Shown here: positions 17,812 to 25,678 of the stretch, piece after piece | Layout: every line of letters begins with the position of its first letter | How positions within the stretch are numbered: the stretch's first letter is position 1 | Assembly (NCBI RefSeq): GCF_001428125.1 | Contig: NZ_LMSM01000006.1 | Span: forward strand, 124,001 to 188,000 | Length of the DNA stretch: 64,000 bases | Reading direction: 5' to 3' | Origin: Nocardioides sp. Soil774 | GTDB lineage: Bacteria > Actinomycetota > Actinomycetes > Propionibacteriales > Nocardioidaceae | The notes under the pieces: generated by a model | What the model was told of the DNA's origin: nothing | Databases searched by the model: none | What the model saw: only the letters and a program-made list of their open reading frames with translations | Translations under genes and position numbers: made by a program

Positions 17812-19161
17812 ATGAGCTCCGACAAGGGCCTGTCCATCTTCGACGAGCCGGAGTCCGCCGACGACGCGGCCGAGGAGACCCAGGTGCTCCCGGTCACGGC
17901 CAAGGACGCACCGGAGGTCGACACCAGCACCATGCCGGCCGCTCCGCCCGCAGCCGCTGCGGAGAAGGCCGACGACACGCCGGCGGAGACCACCCGTCGC
18001 TCCCCCGTGGTCCCGCCGCCGGCCGCCTCGACGCCAGCCGCTCCGGCGACACCCGCGACCCCGGCCACCCCCGCCACCCCGGCCACCCCCGCCACCCCGG
18101 CGGCACCCGCCGCGGCAGCCCCTGCCGCCCGGCCCGCGCCGGCCGCGCCCGTCCCGGCATCGACCAGCAGCGCGCCGCTGCCGCTCGTGCGCCGCGGCGG
18201 CTACGACAAGGCTGCCGTCGACCAGCGCGTGGGGCAGCTGCAGACGGAGAAGTCCGGGCTCGCCACCAGCCTGGCGAGCAGCGAGCAGCGCGTCATCGAT
18301 CTCGAGTCCGAGCTCGAGCGCATGCGTGCCGAGCTGGCCGAGAACGCCAACCCGACCTACGCCGGGCTCGGCGGTCGGGCCTCGTCCATGCTCAAGATGG
18401 CCGAGGACGAGGCTGCCGACGTACGCCGTGCCGGGCACCGTGACGCGGAGGACATCCGCAAGCAGGCCGAGCGCGACGCCACGAGCATCCGCGCCGACGC
18501 CGCCCGCGAGGCCGACGACATGCGCCTGGTCCAGCTCAAGGAGCTCGACGAGATGCGCGCGCGGCTCACCGCCGACGCCGAGACCGAGCGCAGCCTGGCC
18601 AAGGCCGAGGCCGAGGACCTCCTCGCCGCCGCGCGCCGCGAGGCCGACCAGCTGCGCCTGGCCGCTCAGCAGGAGACCAACGAGATGCGGGTCACTGCGA
18701 CGCGCGAGTCCGAGCAGGCACGTGCGGCTGCCGACCGCGAGGTGCAGGAGGCCCGCCGCACGCTCGCGGTCGAGAAGGAGCGGCTGGCCCGCGAGGCTGC
18801 CGAGCACCACAGCAACGCCACCGCCGAGACCCAGCGACTCGTCGCCGAGGCCGAGGCGCGCGCCACGGCTGCGGAGCAGCGGGCGCGCGAGGCGACCGCG
18901 CAGGCCAACGCCCACCGCCAGCAGGCGCAGGCCGAGGCCGAGGGCCTGCTCACCCGCGCCCGCCGCGAGGCCGAGCAGGTCGTCGCCTCCGCCCGCACCC
19001 AGGCCGACTCCATCGGTGCCACCCGGGTCGCCGAGGCCGAGCGCGAGCTCGCCAACATCCAGGCCGAGGTCGAGCGGGTGGCCAAGCGCCGCGACGCCAT
19101 CACGGCCCAGCTCGGTGCCCTGCGCGACGTCGTCGCCGGCTTCGGCGAGGACGAGTCCTGA
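17812..19161 (+). CDS. DivIVA/Scy-like coiled-coil protein
   Basis: 449 residues from ATG 17812 (GAGAGG about 15 nt upstream). Residues 1-125 are acidic then Ala/Pro/Thr-rich and disordered. At about 128-150, LVRRGGYDKAAVDQRVGQLQ resembles the short DivIVA N-terminal motif. Residues about 150-440 are almost entirely heptad coiled coil rich in Ala, Glu and Arg. Such proteins (Scy, FilP, Wag31 relatives) build polar or cytoskeletal scaffolds in actinomycetes. The following AI-2E permease gene is close behind (about 100 bp). The exact role is inferred. Confidence 0.75.
   Translation: MSSDKGLSIFDEPESADDAAEETQVLPVTAKDAPEVDTSTMPAAPPAAAAEKADDTPAETTRRSPVVPPPAASTPAAPATPATPATPATPATPATPAAPAAAAPAARPAPAAPVPASTSSAPLPLVRRGGYDKAAVDQRVGQLQTEKSGLATSLASSEQRVIDLESELERMRAELAENANPTYAGLGGRASSMLKMAEDEAADVRRAGHRDAEDIRKQAERDATSIRADAAREADDMRLVQLKELDEMRARLTADAETERSLAKAEAEDLLAAARREADQLRLAAQQETNEMRVTATRESEQARAAADREVQEARRTLAVEKERLAREAAEHHSNATAETQRLVAEAEARATAAEQRAREATAQANAHRQQAQAEAEGLLTRARREAEQVVASARTQADSIGATRVAEAERELANIQAEVERVAKRRDAITAQLGALRDVVAGFGEDES
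18046..18108 (+). repeat. in-gene (Pro-Ala-Thr)n repeat
   Basis: Tandem DNA repeat inside the coiled-coil protein gene, with two identical 18-nt copies at 18064-18081 and 18082-18099 and degenerate flanks. It encodes seven or so PAT triplets in the disordered linker and is likely to vary in copy number between strains. Confidence 0.8.
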
Positions 19162-19262
19162 GCTGGCGCGCCCGGCTCCGGGAGGCCGTCGCCCCCCGCG
19201 ATGCCGGAACCGAGACCGCCAACGGCTCCGAGGCGCCGGTCGACCTGACCGACGTCGGGGAC

Positions 19263-20471
19263 GTGGTGGAGAAGGTCAGTGACGACGCCGACCGCGCCGA
19301 GGCGGCCGCCGAGTCCGCCGAGGACTCGGCACGCTCCGCGGCCGAGATCGCGGCGCAGATCGACGACGGGGTCGACCTGGTGGTCGACGAGGCGGCACCC
19401 GCGCCCTACGCCGGGGTGGCTCCCGCCACGACCCCGCCGCTGCTCCTGCGCCACTCCCCGTTCAAGATCGGCTTCTTCGGTGCCCTCGGCGCCCTCGTCG
19501 CGATCTTCCTGTCCCAGCAACTGCTCAGCATCTCCTCGATCCTGGTGCTGCTGGTGATGGCGATGTTCCTGGCCATCGGGCTCAACCCGGTGGTGGAGTT
19601 CTTCATGCGCCGCGGGGTCCGTCGCGGCCTGTCGGTCCTCCTCGTGCTGGTCGTGGTGCTCAGCGTCCTGGCGCTCTTCGTCGTGGCGATCGCGCCGGTG
19701 ATCAGCGAGCAGATCGCCGCCATCACCAAGAACGCACCCGGATGGCTCGACGACCTCCAGGCCAACTCGCAGGTGCAGAAGCTCGACGAGCAGTACGACG
19801 TCATCGCCAAGGCGCGTGACTACATCCAGAACGGCGACTTCGGCCAGAAGGTCTTCGGCGGCGCGCTCGGCGTCGGCCTGCGGGTCCTCTCGGCGCTCAC
19901 CAACAGCCTCATCGTGCTCGTGCTGATGATCTACTTCCTCGCCTCGCTGCCGAGCATCAAGCACGCGGCGTACTCCCTGGCACCCGCCTCGCGCCGCCCG
20001 CGCGTGAGCGACCTCGGTGACCGGATCATCCGCTCGACGGGTGCCTACGTCGCCGGCGCGTTCCTCGTCTCGGTCTGCGCGGGCATCAGCACGCTGGTGT
20101 TCTCGTTCATCGTCGGCCTCGGCCAGTACGCCTTCGCGCTGGGCTTCGTCGTGGGTCTGTTCTCCCTGATCCCGATCGTCGGCGCATTCGTGTCGGGGGC
20201 GCTGATGACCCTGCTGGCCCTGACGGTGTCACCGACCGTCGCGCTGGTGGCGCTGGTCTACTACATCTCCTACCAGCAGCTGGAGTCCTACCTGATCTAC
20301 CCGCGGATCATGAAGAAGTCGGTCGACATCCCGGGCTCGGTCACCGTGGTGGCCGCGCTCGTCGGCGGCTCGTTGATGGGCATCGTCGGCGCGCTGCTGG
20401 CCGTCCCGGTCGCCGCGGCGCTGCTGCTGCTGCACCGCGAGGTCTTCCTCAGGCGCCAGGACGCCCACTGA
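19263..20471 (+). CDS. AI-2E family (YdiK/PerM) transporter
   Basis: 402 residues from GTG 19263, preceded by GGGGA. The open frame continues upstream to 19161 without an ATG, GTG or TTG, so an unusual CTG start at 19158 cannot be excluded. After an acidic Ala-rich cytoplasmic region (1-60) there are about eight membrane segments with the family's GLGQYAFALGFVVGLFSLIPIVGAF block. AI-2E family proteins include the putative autoinducer-2 exporter TqsA and Na+/H+ antiporters, so the cargo is open. It follows the coiled-coil protein and overlaps the convergent EamA gene by 23 bp. Confidence 0.85.
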   Translation: MVEKVSDDADRAEAAAESAEDSARSAAEIAAQIDDGVDLVVDEAAPAPYAGVAPATTPPLLLRHSPFKIGFFGALGALVAIFLSQQLLSISSILVLLVMAMFLAIGLNPVVEFFMRRGVRRGLSVLLVLVVVLSVLALFVVAIAPVISEQIAAITKNAPGWLDDLQANSQVQKLDEQYDVIAKARDYIQNGDFGQKVFGGALGVGLRVLSALTNSLIVLVLMIYFLASLPSIKHAAYSLAPASRRPRVSDLGDRIIRSTGAYVAGAFLVSVCAGISTLVFSFIVGLGQYAFALGFVVGLFSLIPIVGAFVSGALMTLLALTVSPTVALVALVYYISYQQLESYLIYPRIMKKSVDIPGSVTVVAALVGGSLMGIVGALLAVPVAAALLLLHREVFLRRQDAH

Positions 20472-21465
20472 CGGATGCCGGCTCCCCCGCGGGGCCGGCG
20501 TCCGCGGGCAGCGGCTCCACCAGCAGCGGCGTACGCCCCTCGCCGAGCTTGACCACCACCACGCCGGCCAGCACGAGCAGGCCGCCGGCGAGCTGGACCG
20601 GCCGCGGCAGCTCGCCGAGCAGCGCCCAGGCGAAGACGACGGAGGCCAGCACCTCGCCGAGCGCGACGAACGACGCCAGCCGACTGCCGAGGCGACGCCC
20701 GGCCGCGATGCCGGTGACGTAGGCGAAGGCCGCGGTGACCAGGCCCAGGGTCAGCACGGGCACCCACCACGCCACCGCGCGGCCGTCGTAGACGGCGTCG
20801 GCGGACGAGGCGTCGAAGGGCAGCAGCCCGCTGACGCCGGCCACCAGCAGCACGGCACCCGCGACCAGGAGGCCACCGGCGGCCAGGGTGATGCCCGGGA
20901 GGCCGTTGTCCTCGTCGGCGGAGATGACGAAGTAGGTCGCGGCGCCGACCATCGCGCCGAGGGCCCACAGCACGCCGACCGTGCTGAGCTCGGCGCCCGA
21001 GACGACGTCGAGCACGAGCACGAGCCCGGCGGCCGCGATCGCCGCGCCCAGCACCGTCAGCGCCGACGGTCGGTGACCGTGGCGCAGCCACAGCCAGACG
21101 ACGACGGCGACCGGCGCGGTGTACTCCAGCAGCAGCGCGACACTCACCTGCAGGTGGGAGACGGCGTAGAAGTAGCACAGCTGTGCGCCGGCCACGGCCG
21201 CGACGCCGTAGACCGCGATCAGCGCTGCGTTGTCGCGCACCAGGTGCCACCGCCCGCGCACCGCGAGCGCCCCGGGGACGACCAGCACCGCCGATGCGAC
21301 GGCGATCCGCAGGGCCACCGTGGCCCCGGCGCTCCAGCCGGTGTCGAGCAGCCCGCGCGCCAGCACGCCCGACATCCCGAAGGACGCCGCGGACGCCACC
21401 GCCAGCGCGAGTCCCGTAGTGGTGCGCGAGCGCGCGGTGTCATGGGTCAAAGCCGTCACGGACAT
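20449..21465 (-). CDS. EamA/DMT-family exporter
   Basis: 338 residues with ten predicted membrane helices in two EamA repeats (about 15-150 and 165-300). Motifs such as FYAVSHLQVSVALLLEYTAPV and LGSRLASFVALGEVLASVVFAW are typical of the drug/metabolite transporter superfamily, which exports amino acids or small metabolites. It is divergent from a CGNR zinc-finger regulator, separated by only 32 bp, which suggests the regulator controls it. Confidence 0.9.
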   Translation of the reverse strand: MSVTALTHDTARSRTTTGLALAVASAASFGMSGVLARGLLDTGWSAGATVALRIAVASAVLVVPGALAVRGRWHLVRDNAALIAVYGVAAVAGAQLCYFYAVSHLQVSVALLLEYTAPVAVVVWLWLRHGHRPSALTVLGAAIAAAGLVLVLDVVSGAELSTVGVLWALGAMVGAATYFVISADEDNGLPGITLAAGGLLVAGAVLLVAGVSGLLPFDASSADAVYDGRAVAWWVPVLTLGLVTAAFAYVTGIAAGRRLGSRLASFVALGEVLASVVFAWALLGELPRPVQLAGGLLVLAGVVVVKLGEGRTPLLVEPLPADAGPAGEPASVSGRPGA

Positions 21466-21485
21466 GACGCTAGGCGGGCCTCGTG

Positions 21486-21491
21486 TAATGT
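21486..21491 (+). promoter_or_regulatory. -10 box TAATGT, leaderless start
   Basis: TAATGT, 6 nt, then ATG 21498 of the CGNR gene. The 32-bp divergent gap leaves no room for a leader. Confidence 0.5.
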
Positions 21492-21497
21492 GTCAAC

Positions 21498-22034
21498 ATG
21501 CTTTTCACCGATGACACGGACGCGGCGCTGCAGGCGGCCGTCGCCCTGGTCAACTCCTCGGACGAGCCCGGTGACCCGCTCGGGTCGGTGAAGGACCTGT
21601 CCGCCTTCCTGGCCGCCTGGGCCTACACCGGCCGGCACGACGCGACCGCCGACGAGCTCGACTCCCTGCGCCACCTGCGACCGGCCCTGAAGGAGCTGCT
21701 GCTGGCCGATCGCGACGAGGCTGCGGCGATCGTCAACGGCATGCTCGCCCGCGCGCGGGCCCTCCCCCAGCTGCAGCGCCACGATCAGTGGGACTGGCAC
21801 CTCCACGCCGTGGACCCCGACCGGCCGCTCGACGAGCGGGTCGTCGTCGAGACCGCGATGGCGATGGTCGACGTGATCCGTGCCGACGAGATGTCGCGGC
21901 TCGACCGGTGCGCCGCGGACGACTGCGACGACGTGGTGCTCGACCTCTCGCGCAACCGCTCGCGCCGCTACTGCTCGACCACCTGCGGCAACCGTGAGGC
22001 CGTGGCGGCCTACCGCGCGCGGCGCAAGGCCTGA
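21498..22034 (+). CDS. CGNR zinc-finger regulator
   Basis: 178 residues. The N-terminal 120 residues are the helical ABATE-like stress-linked domain (ALVNSSDEPGDPLGSVKDL). The C-terminal CGNR zinc finger is complete: C in LDRCAADDC, then LDLSRNRSRRYCSTTCGNREAVAAYR split across the motif, giving four Cys ligands. These are DNA-binding transcription regulators. It is divergently paired with an EamA exporter gene. The inducing ligand is unknown. Confidence 0.9.
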   Translation: MLFTDDTDAALQAAVALVNSSDEPGDPLGSVKDLSAFLAAWAYTGRHDATADELDSLRHLRPALKELLLADRDEAAAIVNGMLARARALPQLQRHDQWDWHLHAVDPDRPLDERVVVETAMAMVDVIRADEMSRLDRCAADDCDDVVLDLSRNRSRRYCSTTCGNREAVAAYRARRKA

Positions 22035-22065
22035 GCCGAGCCTCCGCCTGCCCCGGGCACGCCCG

Positions 22066-22833
22066 TCAGGGCAGGAAGCGGCGCAGCACCTCGAGGAAGA
22101 CCTCGGGCTGCTCGGAGTGCACCCAGTGCCCGGCGCCCTTGACCAGCACGCGGCGGTTGCGCGGGAAGCGACGATCCATCTCGGCGGCGTGCTCGTCGGA
22201 GATGTAGTCGGAGTCGGCGCCGCCGACCCACAGCACCGGGCCGTCGTACGACGCCTCCCCCAGCTGCTCGGCCGGCCAGCCGGTCAGGCCGTCCATCGAC
22301 TCGCCGAGCAGCTCGAGGTTGAGCTGCCAGTGCCACCCGTCGTCGGTGCGGCGCAGGTTCTGCAGGAGGAAGCTGCGCACGACGGAGCTGGGGACCGCCT
22401 CGCGCAGCGCCTCCTCGGCCTCGGCGCGCGAGCCGAGGGCGGACAGGTCGAGCGAGCGCATGGTCTCGATGTAGCCGACGAACTCGCGACCGCTGGGGTA
22501 GGCCACCGGCGCCACGTCGACGACCGCCAGGCGCTCGACGAGCCCGGGGTGGCGCAGCGCCACGCACATGGCGATCTTGCCGCCCATCGAGTGGCCCACC
22601 AGCGCCACCGGCTCCTCGCCGAGCTCGGCGGCCACGAGGTCGGCCAGCGCGACGTAGTCGAAGGACTCCGTCCATGGCGACCGCCCGTGGTTGGGCATGT
22701 CGAGCAGGGTGACGCGGTGCTCGGTGCTGAGCGCCTTCGCGACCTGGGTCCAGTTGCGTCCCTGCCCGAAGAGTCCGTGGCAGAAGACGACGCGCGGGCC
22801 GGTCCGGCCGAGCTCGGTGCGGTGCAGGCTCAC
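22066..22833 (-). CDS. alpha/beta-hydrolase (esterase)
   Basis: 255 residues. GTG 22833 is preferred over ATG 22851 because GGGGGAG sits 8-9 nt before it. Standard fold: oxyanion region VVFCHGLFGQGRNWTQVA, nucleophile elbow GHSMGGK, an Asp near VLWVGGADSDY, and the final His in KGAGHWVHSEQP. It resembles YbfF-type esterases acting on short-chain or acyl-CoA esters. The substrate cannot be told. The next gene in the same direction is a small conserved protein (22871-23110). Confidence 0.88.
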   Translation of the reverse strand: MSLHRTELGRTGPRVVFCHGLFGQGRNWTQVAKALSTEHRVTLLDMPNHGRSPWTESFDYVALADLVAAELGEEPVALVGHSMGGKIAMCVALRHPGLVERLAVVDVAPVAYPSGREFVGYIETMRSLDLSALGSRAEAEEALREAVPSSVVRSFLLQNLRRTDDGWHWQLNLELLGESMDGLTGWPAEQLGEASYDGPVLWVGGADSDYISDEHAAEMDRRFPRNRRVLVKGAGHWVHSEQPEVFLEVLRRFLP

Positions 22834-22870
22834 CGCACCAGTCTCCCCCATGCCGGCGCGGCGGCAGTCC

Positions 22871-23110
22871 TCAGGTGGCGACGAGCGAGCCGTCCCCGGT
22901 CGTGTGGACCAGGCCGTCGCTGGCGGCCAGCGCGAGGGCACGCTCGAAGCGGCCCTCCTCCCACCAGGCGCCGCCGACGACCTCGCGCAGGTTGTCGGGC
23001 GAGGTGGGCCCGTGGGCCTCGAGGGCGCGCACGATCTGCCCCATCTCGTGGAACACCTGCCGGTCACGGTGCCCCTCGGTGGTGGGCTTGGGCGGTGGCA
23101 TCGGGCTCAT
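22871..23110 (-). CDS. small winged-helix-like conserved protein
   Basis: 79 residues from ATG 23110 with GGAGTC upstream. The chain has helices and a short wing (VFHEMGQIVRALEAHGPTSPDNLREVVGG, then ALAASDGLVHTTGDGSLVAT), like a small winged helix. No named family recognised. It lies between the hydrolase and the MFS transporter genes, all on the minus strand. Confidence 0.65.
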   Translation of the reverse strand: MSPMPPPKPTTEGHRDRQVFHEMGQIVRALEAHGPTSPDNLREVVGGAWWEEGRFERALALAASDGLVHTTGDGSLVAT

Positions 23111-23159
23111 GGCTCGACTCCTCTCGACGGTGGTCGGCTGCGGACGGGGCGTGCGGGCG

Positions 23160-24608
23160 TCAGGCGTGCGCCGGCTGGTCCTCGGCGGTGAGCGGCTGGG
23201 CGATGTCCTCCAGCGACTGCCCCTCGGCCTTGACGCCGAGGAAGATCTCCACGATGCCGCCGGCGACCATCAGCGCGGCGCCGAGGAAGTAGCCCGGCGC
23301 GATGCCGGTGATCGAGTCGGCGCCGTCGATGAGGCGGCCGAAGAGCAGCGGTCCGGTGATGCCGCCGACGGCGGTGCCGATGGCGTAGAAGAACGCGATG
23401 CACAGCGCGCGCGTCTCCATCGGGAAGATCTCCGAGGCGGTGAGGTAGGCAGCGCTCGCCCCGGCGGAGGCGAAGAAGAAGATGATCGCGCCGAAGAGCG
23501 TGAGGGTGACCGCCGACAGGCTGCCCAGCATCGTCCCGGCGATCGCGAGCAGGACGCCGGAGAGGATGTAGGTGCCCGCGATCATCTTGACGCGCCCCAC
23601 GCTGTCGAAGAGCGGGCTCAGCACGAGCGCGCCGATGAAGTTGCTGGCGGCGAAGACCGCCAGGTACCACCCGGTCTGCTTCACGTCGAGGAACGTGGTC
23701 AGGGTGTCGCCGTAGGTGAAGAAGAACGCGTTGTAGAGGAACGCCTGGCCCACGAAGAGCGAGAAGCAGAGGATCGTGCGGCGGGGATAGAGGGTGAAGA
23801 CCGTCTTGGCGATCAGCGGAAGGCTGATCGTCTTGCGCTGGCGGATGGTGATCGTCTCGTCGACGTCGTGCAGCTGCTTGCCGCTCTCCTCCGACACCGT
23901 GCGCTCGATGTCGCGCACGATGCGCTCGGCCTCCTCCTCGCGCTCGTGGATGAACAGCCAGCGCGGGCTCTCCGGCACGTGCCGACGCACCACGAGGATG
24001 CCGACGGCCAGGATCGCACCGAGCCCGAAGGCAGCACGCCAGCCCCAGCTCGGGTCGACGATGTTGGGGTCGAGCAGCGGGATCGTGAGCAGCGAGCCGA
24101 GCGCGGCGCCGACCCAGAAGGAGCCGTTGATCGCGACGTCGACGCGACCGCGGTACTTCGCCGGGATCAGCTCGTCGATCGCGGAGTTGATCGCGGCGTA
24201 CTCGCCCCCGATGCCCATCCCGGTGAGGAAGCGGCACGCGAAGTACCACGCCGGGTTCATCGAGAACGCCGTGAGGACGGTGGCGACGGTGTAGACGCCG
24301 AGGGTCAGCAGGAACAGCTTCTTGCGGCCGAAGCGGTCGGTGAGCTGGCCGAAGAACAGCGCACCGATGCAGGCACCGGCGACGTACATCGCGCCGGCCA
24401 TGCCGACGTCGGAGCTGGAGAGGCCCAGCCCGGTGTCGCTGGGCTTCAGCGCCGCCGACATCGAGCCGACGATCGTGACCTCGAGCCCGTCGAGGATCCA
24501 CACCGTGCCCAGCCCGATGACGACCAGCCAGTGCCAGCGCGCCCACGGGAGGCGGTCCATGCGTGCAGGGATGTCAGTGGTGATCGTGCCCGTCTCGACT
24601 CCAGCCAT
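23160..24608 (-). CDS. MFS transporter, sugar-porter/AAHS-like
   Basis: 482 residues with 12 predicted helices. Signature motifs: GQLTDRFGRKK between helices 2 and 3, FACRFLTGMGIGGEYAAINSAIDELIPAKYRGR around helices 4-5, PESPRW after helix 6, and SEIFPMETRA in the C-terminal half. This matches sugar-porter or aromatic-acid type MFS importers driven by proton symport. A long cytoplasmic loop (about 215-265) is highly charged. The substrate is unknown. The start ATG 24608 lies 7 nt behind TAGCGT. Confidence 0.92.
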   Translation of the reverse strand: MAGVETGTITTDIPARMDRLPWARWHWLVVIGLGTVWILDGLEVTIVGSMSAALKPSDTGLGLSSSDVGMAGAMYVAGACIGALFFGQLTDRFGRKKLFLLTLGVYTVATVLTAFSMNPAWYFACRFLTGMGIGGEYAAINSAIDELIPAKYRGRVDVAINGSFWVGAALGSLLTIPLLDPNIVDPSWGWRAAFGLGAILAVGILVVRRHVPESPRWLFIHEREEEAERIVRDIERTVSEESGKQLHDVDETITIRQRKTISLPLIAKTVFTLYPRRTILCFSLFVGQAFLYNAFFFTYGDTLTTFLDVKQTGWYLAVFAASNFIGALVLSPLFDSVGRVKMIAGTYILSGVLLAIAGTMLGSLSAVTLTLFGAIIFFFASAGASAAYLTASEIFPMETRALCIAFFYAIGTAVGGITGPLLFGRLIDGADSITGIAPGYFLGAALMVAGGIVEIFLGVKAEGQSLEDIAQPLTAEDQPAHA

Positions 24609-24615
24609 TCCCCGG

Positions 24616-24621
24616 ACGCTA
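24616..24621 (-). promoter_or_regulatory. -10 box TAGCGT before MFS gene
   Basis: Minus-strand TAGCGT, then CCGGGGA, then ATG 24608. GGGGA could also serve as a ribosome site, so leaderless status is uncertain. Confidence 0.4.
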
Positions 24622-24691
24622 GACCTGCGTCAGGAAGGCCTGCACACCCCTGGGGGCGAGCGGTGCGGACTGCTCACCCGATCGGGTCGGC

Positions 24692-25528
24692 TCAGAAGTC
24701 GAAGCCGTCGAACAGGTCGCCGATGCCGTCCCCGATGCCGCCGAACATGTCGCCGATGCCCTCGCCGATCGCACCGATGCCCTCGCCCAGGCCGTCGAAG
24801 CCCCCGCCGAACAGCATCCCCATGAACATCCAGTCCATCGGACCGAACGCGCCGAAGTAGCCCGCGGCGTAGGGCTGGTAGGCGCGACCGCCCTGCCAGT
24901 AGGGCACCCGGCGGGAGCCGACCATCACCTTGCGGATGTCGGGCTCGGCCCCGGCTCGCACGCGCTCGACGTCGAGGGCACAGGCGGGCACGTCGCGCGA
25001 CGCACCGCCCGGCGGCACCCAGGGCACGTCGGCGACCGACAGCCCGTGGCGCGGGTCGAAGAAGCACGGCGGCCGTCGCTGGGGCAGCGGCTCGCCCGCC
25101 ACCCGGGCACGCACGCACGCCATCGCGTAACGGCCGTCCTCGAGGATCTCGGTCACGTGGCGTACGTCGTCGGCGCGGGTGAGCGCGGCGGCGGCCGTCT
25201 TGGCGGACTCGTAGGCGTCGAGGGCCCGCTGGTAGTCGGCGTTGGCGCCCGGGTCGAGCTGCTGTCCAGCGAGGTCGATGTCGAGGTCCTGGAGCTCCAC
25301 GCCGAGCGCGGTCACGTCCTCCTCGGCGAGCCGCTTGACCGGCGCGACCTCGGCCTCGGCGCGGGCGAGCTCGCGCTCCTTGCTCGACCGGCCCGCACCG
25401 ACGGCGACCGCCGTCAGCACACCCAGGACGACCAGCACGAGCACGAGTTCCATGGCGCCCAGCCTACGCAGAACCTGCAAGAGCAGGCCGCCCATCGACC
25501 CCCGACGATGTGCGACCTGCTCCGACAT
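24692..25528 (-). CDS. membrane-anchored protein with Gly-rich periodic tail
   Basis: 278 residues from ATG 25528, chosen for GGAGG 4 nt upstream (internal ATGs at 25495 and 25453 also exist). One membrane helix at about 25-45 (MELVLVLVVLGVLTAVAVGA), then a Glu/Ala-rich helix (SSKERELARAEAEVAPVKRL). The middle contains three Cys. The tail (about 235-278) is Gly, Phe and Asp rich with a repeated GEGIG/GDGIG pattern and ends in FDGFDF. No family recognised; the tail could mediate assembly or stacking. It is divergent from the LuxR regulator gene. Confidence 0.7.
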   Translation of the reverse strand: MSEQVAHRRGSMGGLLLQVLRRLGAMELVLVLVVLGVLTAVAVGAGRSSKERELARAEAEVAPVKRLAEEDVTALGVELQDLDIDLAGQQLDPGANADYQRALDAYESAKTAAAALTRADDVRHVTEILEDGRYAMACVRARVAGEPLPQRRPPCFFDPRHGLSVADVPWVPPGGASRDVPACALDVERVRAGAEPDIRKVMVGSRRVPYWQGGRAYQPYAAGYFGAFGPMDWMFMGMLFGGGFDGLGEGIGAIGEGIGDMFGGIGDGIGDLFDGFDF

Positions 25529-25620
25529 GTGGCCTCCGGGCGGCGGGACCATCCCCTCGTGCGGTCCCGTCGCCGATCGGCGTAGGAGAACACTCTCGTG
25601 GCCCGGTGCGCCGCGGCATC

Positions 25621-25632
25621 CGTAGTCCTACG
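25621..25632. promoter_or_regulatory. palindrome CGTAG-TC-CTACG, candidate LuxR operator
   Basis: A perfect inverted repeat with 5-bp arms in the divergent gap between the Gly-rich membrane protein and the LuxR gene, about 34 bp before the LuxR -10 box, near the expected -35. It may be an autoregulatory site. Confidence 0.35.
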
Positions 25633-25665
25633 TAACTCTGGTGCGCGCCGGGTGCACGGAGGCGA

Positions 25666-25671
25666 TAGATT
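25666..25671 (+). promoter_or_regulatory. -10 box TAGATT, leaderless start
   Basis: TAGATT, 7 nt (CGGGCGT), then GTG 25679. The nucS gene has a near-identical arrangement (TAGATTCGCCCGTC then GTG). Confidence 0.5.
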
Positions 25672-25678
25672 CGGGCGT

